From Patescibacteria group bacterium UBA5738 (GTDB lineage: Bacteria > Patescibacteriota > Minisyncoccia > Minisyncoccales > UBA5738): a DNA stretch of 64,000 nt. Position numbers and translations under genes: made by a program. Below, piece by piece: positions 25,390 to 31,988 of this stretch (position 1 is the stretch's first letter; each line of letters starts with the position of its first letter). The notes under the pieces were generated by a model. It ran no database searches, had not been told where the DNA came from, and was given only the letters and a program-made list of their open reading frames with translations. The stretch is taken from contig DIFW01000034.1 of assembly GCA_002419295.1 (NCBI GenBank), positions 9,952 to 73,951 of the forward strand, written 5' to 3'.

Positions 25390-25393
25390 ACCG

Positions 25394-25984
25394 ATGCTTG
25401 ATTCGCACAGATATTTATTTAAGGGTTTGGAAAACAGAGTTGCCGGTATTTTTGCTCGCTTGCCCTTCACTCCTAACCAATACACGGCCTGCTCCGTTGC
25501 CGCCGCTTTTGCGGCGCTTTGTTTTTTGATCATCGGCGGTTATTGGGTCGCGCTGGCGCTCTTTGCCGTTGCCGCCGCGCTTGATTTTATTGATGGCACT
25601 GTGGCGCGCGCGAAAAATTTGGCCAACAAAAAGGGGGCCTACTGGGATACGATTGCCGATCGCTATGTGGAAGCGATAATGCTTTTCGGATTTTTGTTTG
25701 TTGAATTGCCCGTTTTTTTAATGCCGGCGCCGGCGTGGATATTTTTAGTTCTTTTCGGGTCGACGATGACCACCTATGCCAAAGCCGCCGCGAAAGAAAA
25801 AGAATTGTCGGAAACGGAATTAAAAGGGGGGTTGATGTCGCGCGGCGAGCGTTTGCTGTTTTTTTTCGGGATTATCGTTTTGTTTTCAATCAATTTACAG
25901 TGGGCTACCGCCGCTATCGCGGTTTTTGCCATGCTTGCCAACATTACTGCTTGCCAAAGAATATCAATGGCTTTGCGAAGATAA
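25394..25984 (+). CDS. CDP-alcohol phosphatidyltransferase (putative inositol-phosphate lipid synthase)
   Basis: Integral membrane enzyme of 196 residues with about six helices. It carries the full catalytic signature D64-x2-D67-G-x2-A-R72-x8-G81-x3-D85-x3-D89, which binds the CDP-lipid and two metal ions. Standing directly behind ino1, it most probably joins inositol 1-phosphate to CDP-diacylglycerol or CDP-archaeol, as in the phosphatidylinositol-phosphate synthases of actinobacteria and archaea. Other alcohol acceptors cannot be excluded from sequence alone. The terminator at 26002 ends the unit. Confidence 0.88.
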   Translation: MLDSHRYLFKGLENRVAGIFARLPFTPNQYTACSVAAAFAALCFLIIGGYWVALALFAVAAALDFIDGTVARAKNLANKKGAYWDTIADRYVEAIMLFGFLFVELPVFLMPAPAWIFLVLFGSTMTTYAKAAAKEKELSETELKGGLMSRGERLLFFFGIIVLFSINLQWATAAIAVFAMLANITACQRISMALRR

Positions 25985-26001
25985 TCTGCCGTAATTTTTT
26001 A

Positions 26002-26029
26002 AAAAAAGGCTCTTTTCAGAGCCTTTTTT
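26002..26029. terminator. Terminator between the convergent phosphatidyltransferase and 26067 genes
   Basis: GGCTCT (26008-26013) pairs with AGAGCC (26018-26023) around TTTC; flanking A6 and T6 extend the stem and make it bidirectional. Confidence 0.85.
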
Positions 26030-26066
26030 AAAATCAAATTGTTGCAAATAATTTATGCGGTTGCCG

Positions 26067-26582
26067 CTAATTTTCCGCCGCCGGCAAAAAATTTATTTTC
26101 CTTGCCGTGAATTCATTGCCGGTGCCAATTTGTCCGGCGCTTTCAATGATGGCAATATCGCCGATATTAACATCGGCGGTATTTGCCAGAATTGTGCTTT
26201 CATCGTCGATCGTTTTTTGTTTGTTTAAGGATGTGCTTTCGTCGATGCGCACAATGTAATCGTAATCTTCTCCATCCGTCTTCATATCCATATTTATAAA
26301 TATGGCCTTTTCCTCGATTTTAACTATTGTTCCGGTAATTGCCACCGAATCATCGGGTTTAATAATTTCCTCGACGGGTTTCGTGGAATTGTCCGCGGCA
26401 ATTTGTTTACCATTCTCGATAATTTTTTCGGCCAGTGTTGCGTCTAAATATATTATTTTTTCTAATTGGCCGACTCTTTTATCGATGTTGGCGAGATAAC
26501 CGACAATGGCTACGGCCACAACAACAATTATCATTGCCAGAATAATTATTGAAACCAGCCCTCTCGAATTTTGGTAGTTCAT
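26067..26582 (-). CDS. Signal-anchored protein with beta-rich C-terminal domain
   Basis: A 171-residue protein. One N-terminal membrane helix (GLVSIIILAMIIVVVAVAIV) is followed by a short helical linker and an extracytoplasmic beta domain from about residue 80 (AITGTIVKIEEKAIFINMD, DYIVRIDEST, NIGDIAIIES). The pattern is like OB-type DUF5666 domains of exported proteins, but I do not assign it firmly. It stands alone between two terminating units. Confidence 0.6.
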   Translation of the reverse strand: MNYQNSRGLVSIIILAMIIVVVAVAIVGYLANIDKRVGQLEKIIYLDATLAEKIIENGKQIAADNSTKPVEEIIKPDDSVAITGTIVKIEEKAIFINMDMKTDGEDYDYIVRIDESTSLNKQKTIDDESTILANTADVNIGDIAIIESAGQIGTGNEFTARKINFLPAAEN

Positions 26583-26671
26583 TTTTTATGTTTGTTATTT
26601 CCGCTTTTTGCGGTATTACTTTTTCATTTTACAAACTTTTAAAAATTTAAGCAAATTGGATGTGCGACTAA

Positions 26672-28072
26672 TTATATGCCGTAATAAAGTTCAAATTCCG
26701 CGGGCGTTGGCCGCAAGCGGCAAAAATCGCATTCGGCGGTTTTCTTATAAGCGATCCAATCATTGATCAGCGATTCGCCAAAAACGCCGCCGCCAAGCAG
26801 ATATTGGTAGTCGGTTTTCAACGCCGCCAATGATTCTTCCAGCGATGCCGGTACTTGAGTGATGCCGTTGCCGTTTTTATAAATATTGCCATTGGCCGGA
26901 TCTCCCGGTTCAATTTTATTCTTGATACCGTCAATGCCGGCCATCAGCATTGTCGAAAATGCCAAATATGGATTGCAGGAAGCGTCCGGCGGACGGAATT
27001 CAATTCTTTTTGCCGCTGGCGAATTATTGTACATCGGTACCCGGATTGCCGCCGAGCGATTGCGCGCCGAGTAGGCAAGATTTGTCGGCGCTTCAAAACC
27101 GGGCACCAATCGCTTGTAAGAATTTGTTGTCGGCGCGCAAAACGCCATCAGCGATCTTCCGTGTGCCAACAATCCGCCGACAAACCAAAGCGCAGTTTGA
27201 CTCAAACCGGCATAGCCGTTGGCGTCAAAAAATAAAGCTTTAGAATCTTTCCATAAAGAAATATGGGTGTGCATTCCCGAACCATTGTCGCCAAACAAGG
27301 GTTTGGGCATAAATGTGGCGGTTTTTCCGGCACGCCGGGCGACATTTTTTACTGCGTATTTGAACAACATTATTTTATCGGCTTGCGACAGCAAGGAATC
27401 GTATTTTATATCGATTTCAGCCTGTCCCGCGGTAGCGACTTCATGGTGTTCCTTTTCAACTTGAACGCCCAAGCGTTTCAGCTCCGCGACCATATCGCGG
27501 CGAATATCCGCGGTTTGATCGGTTGGCGACATCGGGAAATAACCTTCTTTGTTGCGAATTTTATACCCCGAGCCGTCGCTTTCGCCATTATCGCTCCAGT
27601 TGGCTTCACCGGATTCGACCCGCTGAAAGGCGCGATTTTGGCCGTTGGCAAATTCAACCCGGTCGAAAATAAAAAATTCCGGCTCCGGTCCAAAATAAGC
27701 GGCATCGGCAATGCCGGTTTTTTCCAAATACGCTTCAGCTTTTTGCGCGACGAATCGCGCGTCGTTGGCGAATCGCTCTTTTGTTTCGGGTTCGTGAATA
27801 TTGCAAATCAAACTGCCTGCCGGTTCTTTGCCAAAACGGTCAATGACAAATGTTTTGCCGTCGGGAATCAAAATCATGTCGCTTTCTTCAATATTCTTAA
27901 AACCGCGGATCGAGGATCCGTCAAAGCCGATGCCATCGATAAAAATTTTTTCATCAAATTGTTTGATAGGCACGGTAAAGTGTTGCCACGCGCCGGGGAG
28001 ATCGCAAAACTTTAAATCAATTATCTTAACGCCGTTTTTTTCGCATTTTTCAATGATTTCTTTATAGTCCAT
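26672..28072 (-). CDS. glnA: Glutamine synthetase type I
   Basis: Joins ammonia to glutamate with ATP. From ATG 28072 the protein has 466 residues, the normal GSI length (a TTG at 28105 would add eleven and fall inside the leader hairpin). Seen are the beta-grasp domain with GFDGSSIRGF, the metal-site PEPEFFIFD, GSGMHTHISLWKD, NRSAAIRVP and EFRPPDASCNPYLAFS. Near the end, where adenylylated enzymes have NLYDLP, this one has GNIYKNGNG, so regulation by adenylylation is doubtful. Its leader holds a terminator and two hexaloop hairpins, and an ANTAR-domain regulator is encoded just upstream; see 28086-28149. Confidence 0.95.
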   Translation of the reverse strand: MDYKEIIEKCEKNGVKIIDLKFCDLPGAWQHFTVPIKQFDEKIFIDGIGFDGSSIRGFKNIEESDMILIPDGKTFVIDRFGKEPAGSLICNIHEPETKERFANDARFVAQKAEAYLEKTGIADAAYFGPEPEFFIFDRVEFANGQNRAFQRVESGEANWSDNGESDGSGYKIRNKEGYFPMSPTDQTADIRRDMVAELKRLGVQVEKEHHEVATAGQAEIDIKYDSLLSQADKIMLFKYAVKNVARRAGKTATFMPKPLFGDNGSGMHTHISLWKDSKALFFDANGYAGLSQTALWFVGGLLAHGRSLMAFCAPTTNSYKRLVPGFEAPTNLAYSARNRSAAIRVPMYNNSPAAKRIEFRPPDASCNPYLAFSTMLMAGIDGIKNKIEPGDPANGNIYKNGNGITQVPASLEESLAALKTDYQYLLGGGVFGESLINDWIAYKKTAECDFCRLRPTPAEFELYYGI

Positions 28073-28085
28073 AATTTGTATCGTT

Positions 28086-28149
28086 AAAAACAAAAAGTCA
28101 CCCAATTTCTTGGTGACACCGCTGTCGTTTGCGGCACGCCATTGTGCCG
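28086..28149 (-). promoter_or_regulatory. Probable ANTAR-responsive antiterminator/terminator in the glnA leader
   Basis: Read on the minus strand. Hairpin P1 is CGGCAC (28149-28144), loop AATGGC (28143-28138), GTGCCG (28137-28132). P2 is GAC (28126-28124), loop AGCGGT (28123-28118), GTC (28117-28115). Both loops are six bases with A at 1 and G at 4, the known signature of ANTAR targets. The 3' arm of P2 is also the start of the terminator stem GTCACC (28117-28112) that pairs with GGTGAC (28102-28097), followed by TTTTTGTTTTT. P2 and terminator exclude each other. P2 is short (three pairs), as some known examples are. Confidence 0.75.
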
Positions 28150-28158
28150 TATGCCGAT

Positions 28159-28187
28159 ATCATATTAAAAAATTGCGGTAAGGTCAA
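28159..28187 (-). promoter_or_regulatory. Promoter of glnA
   Basis: On the minus strand TTGACC (28187-28182) and TATGAT (28164-28159) are exactly 17 bases apart. Transcription should start near 28152, just before hairpin P1, so the leader is almost wholly made of the two hexaloop hairpins and the terminator. Confidence 0.8.
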
Positions 28188-28262
28188 GCGGTTTGAAACA
28201 ATTACCGAAATCCCATTAGAACTCGCGAAAAACGAAAACGCACATTTTTTTTGGGGGGGCGG

Positions 28263-28982
28263 CTACCTCTTAAATTCCGAAGAAATTATTATCGCGTTGG
28301 CAATTTCTTTCATACCCATGCGTTTGTCCATTGATTTTTTATGCAGTAATTTATAGGCGTCGTTTTCGCTAATTGAAAATTCTTTCATTAGGATTCCTTT
28401 GGCCTTTTCAATCATTTTGCGGGTTTCCAGCGCGGCTTTGAGTGCTTCTTTTTCGGAAAAAAGGAGGGCGTTTTCAATCGCGCCGCCAACGGCTTTGGCG
28501 ACCAGCTCAAACAATGCCACTTCGGTTTTGGAGTAGACGCGCGGTTTGGAGTGTTGCACATTAATCACTCCCGAAATTTTGTCGCGGTAAACGATGGGCA
28601 CTGATAAAAAACCTTCAAACTTATCTTCGGGAAGACTATTAACAAACTTAAACCGGCCATCATTATAAGCCTCTTTGGCAATAGCGACAGTTTCTTTGTT
28701 TTTTGCCACCCAGCCGGTGATACCTTCACTTAATTTCAATTTAATATTGCCGATTTCCAACGGTTTTGGGTTTAGCGAGGCGCGCAGAATCAGATTGTTG
28801 CCGTCTATCAAATAAAGAAAGCAGGAATCTGCCTTGGTGACGCCGCTGACAATTTTCACAATACGGTCCAAAACTTCCCTCAAATCCAGGTTATAACTAA
28901 TGGTCTCGATAATTTCACGCAAAAGCTCCAATTCCTGTTTCTTGTTTATGCCAGATTTTTGGTTTTGATTTTTTCTTTTCAT
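28263..28982 (-). CDS. GAF-ANTAR domain transcription antiterminator
   Basis: A 239-residue signal protein. After a basic, Gln/Lys-rich start, a GAF sensor domain spans about 25-175 (ADSCFLYLIDGNNLILRAS, EGITGWVAKNKETVAI, FEGFLSVPIVYRDKISGVI). The last 60 residues form an ANTAR RNA-binding domain: LETRKMIEKAKGILMKEF, then SENDAYKLLHKKSMDKRMG, then MKEIANAII. ANTAR proteins bind paired hexaloop hairpins in nascent mRNA and stop terminator formation, often at nitrogen genes. The glnA leader 110 bases downstream carries just such hairpins. It follows tsaC after 8 bases. The ligand of the GAF domain is unknown. Confidence 0.9.
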   Translation of the reverse strand: MKRKNQNQKSGINKKQELELLREIIETISYNLDLREVLDRIVKIVSGVTKADSCFLYLIDGNNLILRASLNPKPLEIGNIKLKLSEGITGWVAKNKETVAIAKEAYNDGRFKFVNSLPEDKFEGFLSVPIVYRDKISGVINVQHSKPRVYSKTEVALFELVAKAVGGAIENALLFSEKEALKAALETRKMIEKAKGILMKEFSISENDAYKLLHKKSMDKRMGMKEIANAIIISSEFKR

Positions 28983-28990
28983 GGAATTGA

Positions 28991-29578
28991 TTATCGGATT
29001 ATTTTTGGCGGGGTTTGCGTCAAATCAATAATTACTGATGGTTTTGATTGCGGCAGATCGCCGGTATTGACGGCAAGATCGGGGATAATTATTTTGCCAT
29101 GGAATTGCCGCAAAACTTCGTCAATTTTTCCCGATGCCGCTTGTCCCGAAATATTGGCGGATGTCGCGCACAAAGGCAAATTCAAGGTTTCCAAAAGCGA
29201 GTTGACGAAAGGGCAAAAAGGAATGCGCAGAGCGGCGGTTTCTTCATCAACGCCAAACAATTTTTGCGCCTTTTTTCTTTCCATGATAAAAGTAAATTTT
29301 CCCGGCCATTTCTCTTCCAAAAATTTTTCCTGATTTGGCGAAATTTTTACCAGTTTTCTTGCCATAGCCATATTTTTCACGAATATCGGCAGGGGTTTTT
29401 CTTTTGAACGATTTTTTATCGCAAAAATTTTTTCAATCGCTTTTTTGTTGGTGGCATCGGCCAACATTCCATAGACCGTATCGGTTGGGGCGATTATTGC
29501 GCCGCCAAGCTGGATTTCGCGAGCGGCGATTTCCACGGCATTTTGAAAATTTTTTGGCGTTAAGGAAATGATATTCAT
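28991..29578 (-). CDS. Threonylcarbamoyl-AMP synthase (TsaC/Sua5/YrdC)
   Basis: Makes threonylcarbamoyl-AMP for the t6A37 modification of ANN-decoding tRNAs. From ATG 29578 it has 195 residues, the short TsaC form without the Sua5 C-terminal domain. The N-terminal GGAIIAPTDTVYGMLADA and KNRSKEKPLPIFV motifs, LRIPFCPFV, and the ATSANISGQ segment near residue 140 are diagnostic. It is cotranscribed with the upstream small gene (4-base gap) and the GAF-ANTAR gene downstream (8-base gap). Confidence 0.92.
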   Translation of the reverse strand: MNIISLTPKNFQNAVEIAAREIQLGGAIIAPTDTVYGMLADATNKKAIEKIFAIKNRSKEKPLPIFVKNMAMARKLVKISPNQEKFLEEKWPGKFTFIMERKKAQKLFGVDEETAALRIPFCPFVNSLLETLNLPLCATSANISGQAASGKIDEVLRQFHGKIIIPDLAVNTGDLPQSKPSVIIDLTQTPPKIIR

Positions 29579-29582
29579 TTTT

Positions 29583-29891
29583 TCATTTTTGGGTTTGATC
29601 TTCAAGGTACTGTTTGATGCGCGCCATTTCATTTTCCACCACCGGACCGTCATAATCTCCGGAATGAGCGGTAGCGCCGTCATAAACCGGTTTTTTTTGG
29701 TCCAAATGTAAGCTCAAGAACAAATCACCGTTTTCAATTTTTACAAACAAATGAAGATGGGGATAGCCTGATTTTGGCCGGGTAAATCCCAACTCTTTCG
29801 TTTTTTCATCTTGTCCTTGAAAATGATATCCTAAATCGCGCAATAAGTTATAGATTGTGTTCTTCAATTTTCCGTTAGTTCTGCTTTTCAT
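29583..29891 (-). CDS. Conserved-looking hypothetical protein, 102 residues
   Basis: First gene of the minus-strand unit leading to tsaC. The protein is soluble, basic at the N-terminus (KSRTNGKLKNTIYNLL), then beta-rich with SGYPHLHLFVKIENGDLFLSLHLDQK and an acidic tail. The His pairs and Asp residues (HLHLF, HSGDYDGP) could bind metal, but no family is recognised. It ends 4 bases before the tsaC ATG, so cotranslation is likely. Confidence 0.65.
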   Translation of the reverse strand: MKSRTNGKLKNTIYNLLRDLGYHFQGQDEKTKELGFTRPKSGYPHLHLFVKIENGDLFLSLHLDQKKPVYDGATAHSGDYDGPVVENEMARIKQYLEDQTQK

Positions 29892-30039
29892 ATATATGCG
29901 GTCGCCGGTTTATTGGAAACAAATACTATTCGCAGATATATCCATCAATACAGATGATTCATAAAAATTATCTGTTCCTAATCAGGATTCTACCGCATCT
30001 TTCTTTTTTTGCCAAATGGTTTAAAATCATAATCAAACT

Positions 30040-30615
30040 ATGAAAGATTTGCATCGCATATTTATTGCCATCAATATTCCCGAGAATTTGCGCCGATATT
30101 TATCGGATTTTTCCGGGCGTTGGCCGGATTTGCCCGCCAAATGGACAAAATCGGAAAATTTGCATATCACATTAAATTTTTTGGGTAATGCCAATGATGA
30201 AGAAATTTGCGAAATCTGCCAAACCGTGATTGAAGTTGCGCGCCGGCACGATTCTTTTGAAATTACCCTTGACCGGGTTATTTATGGACCCTTGGGGAAG
30301 TTGCCGCCTAAAATGATTTGGGCGACGGGGGAAAAATCGCGGGAAATCGGCGGTTTGCAAAAAGATTTGGAAAGTTCCCTTTTTGAGTTTTGCGGCGCAA
30401 AATACCGTTCCCAAGAGGACTATGGTTTTACTCCTCATATAACTTTAGCTCGTCTCATCCAAGCGGACTTGCGTCAAATGGAAATTGAAGAAATTCCGAG
30501 GGTCAATGAAAAAATCAATAAGATTTTTATGGTGGAATCGATTGAAATAATGGAAAGCGAATTAAAGCGCGGCGGCCCGGTTTATACGGTTTTGGAAAGC
30601 GCCAATCTCGGTTAA
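30040..30615 (+). CDS. thpR: RNA 2',3'-cyclic phosphodiesterase ThpR
   Basis: Member of the 2H phosphoesterase family (LigT-like), 191 residues. The start RIFIAINIPENLRRYL is canonical. The two catalytic HxTx motifs are ENLHITLNFLG near residue 42 and FTPHITLARL near 133. It hydrolyses 2',3'-cyclic phosphate ends of RNA and shows 2'-5' ligase activity in vitro. It has no clear link to murC, which follows after 44 bases. Confidence 0.9.
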   Translation: MKDLHRIFIAINIPENLRRYLSDFSGRWPDLPAKWTKSENLHITLNFLGNANDEEICEICQTVIEVARRHDSFEITLDRVIYGPLGKLPPKMIWATGEKSREIGGLQKDLESSLFEFCGAKYRSQEDYGFTPHITLARLIQADLRQMEIEEIPRVNEKINKIFMVESIEIMESELKRGGPVYTVLESANLG

Positions 30616-30659
30616 GAGTAATAATTGATTCTCAAATTTAGTGCTTATATTTGGAATTT

Positions 30660-31988
30660 ATGAAAAAAATTTTTTTCATTGGTATCGGGGGTATCGGCAT
30701 ATCGGCGCTGGCGCGGCGTTATTTGGCGCGAGGATGGGAGGTGAGCGGTTCGGATGCGGCGGCTTCGGAAATCACCCGGTCGTTGCAAAAAGCGGGAATG
30801 CGGCTCTTTATCAAAAAAACCGCGGACCTGAAAATTATTGCGCCGGATTTGGTGGTTTACAGTTTGGCAGTGATGCGCGATCATCCGGAATTAAAACAAG
30901 CGTTGCGTTTGGGCGTGAAAACGATGAGCTATCCCCAAGCGCTGGGCGAATTGACCAAAAAACACAACACTATTGCCGTTGCCGGCGCGCATGGCAAAAG
31001 TACGACTGCGGCGATGATCGGATTGATGCTGGCCGCGGCAAAAATGGATCCCGTGGTAATTTTGGGCACCAAAGTTAAAGAATTCAAAAATAGCAATTTT
31101 CGCGACGGCAAATCCGATTTACTGGTGATTGAAGCTTGCGAATACGCGCAAGCGTTTTTAAATTACTATCCGCAAATTTCGGTGGTGACCAATATCGAAA
31201 TGGACCATATTGAATGTTATGAAAATGAAAAAAAGCTGATGGCGGCGTTTGAAAAGTTTGCCGGCAACATGAAAACCGGCGGCAAATTATTGATTTGCGC
31301 CGATGATGCGAATGCCAAAAAGCTGGGCGAAGCCATGCAAAAAAAAGGGACAAAAGTTTTGTATTATTCGCTTGCGATGCCCGAGGCGAAAATCTTGCGC
31401 AAAAATTTGCGCATTCCCGGAGAACATAATGTTGCCAACGCGCTGGCGGCGCTTACGGTGGGGCGCGCGATAGGGGTCCCCGATGAAATTATCTTTGAAT
31501 CATTGGCAAGGTATCGCGGATCATGGCGGCGATTTGATTGCCGGCCGGCAAAAATAGGAGATAAAAAATTTACCGCGGTTTTTGATTATGGCCATCATCC
31601 CACGCAGATCAAATTGACCATGGAGGCGGTGCGCGCCAAATGGCCCAAAAAAAGGATTATTTGTCTATTCCAGCCGCATCAGGCGTGGCGCACTTATCTG
31701 CTTTTTGACGATTTTGTGAAAGTTTTCCGAAGCGCGCCGTTGGATGAAGTTTTTATCACCGATATTTATCAAGTTGCCGGCCGCGAAAACGCAAAGATCG
31801 CGAAAAGCGTCAACAGCGAAAAGTTGGTCTTTGAAATTGGCCGTGGCGAGGTTGAGTATGTTCCCAAAAAACGAATTATCGCAAGATTAAAGCGCGAAAT
31901 TAAAGGCGGGGAAATCGTTTTGATAATGGGTGCGGGCGATATCTACGATCTGTCAAAATATTTGACCAAGCGCGCAAAAAAGATATGA
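30660..31988 (+). CDS. murC: UDP-N-acetylmuramate--L-alanine ligase MurC
   Basis: Cytoplasmic ATP-dependent ligase adding the first residue of the peptide stem. From ATG 30660 it has 442 residues (a TTG at 30651 is also in frame). The UDP-binding start FFIGIGGIGISALARRYL, the ATP loop VAGAHGKSTTAAMIG, the central EACEYAQAF, and the C-terminal FDYGHHPTQIKLTMEA match MurC and its relative Mpl; the full length and lack of a Mpl-specific feature favour MurC. The loop reads AHGKST instead of the usual THGKTT. The stop overlaps the ATG of the next gene by four bases. Confidence 0.88.
   Translation: MKKIFFIGIGGIGISALARRYLARGWEVSGSDAAASEITRSLQKAGMRLFIKKTADLKIIAPDLVVYSLAVMRDHPELKQALRLGVKTMSYPQALGELTKKHNTIAVAGAHGKSTTAAMIGLMLAAAKMDPVVILGTKVKEFKNSNFRDGKSDLLVIEACEYAQAFLNYYPQISVVTNIEMDHIECYENEKKLMAAFEKFAGNMKTGGKLLICADDANAKKLGEAMQKKGTKVLYYSLAMPEAKILRKNLRIPGEHNVANALAALTVGRAIGVPDEIIFESLARYRGSWRRFDCRPAKIGDKKFTAVFDYGHHPTQIKLTMEAVRAKWPKKRIICLFQPHQAWRTYLLFDDFVKVFRSAPLDEVFITDIYQVAGRENAKIAKSVNSEKLVFEIGRGEVEYVPKKRIIARLKREIKGGEIVLIMGAGDIYDLSKYLTKRAKKI

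Noticed and set aside
28129..28356. Plus-strand frame of 75 codons across the glnA leader and the end of the GAF-ANTAR gene
   Set aside because: It covers regulatory hairpins and the antisense of a clear gene, and the product has no protein-like pattern.
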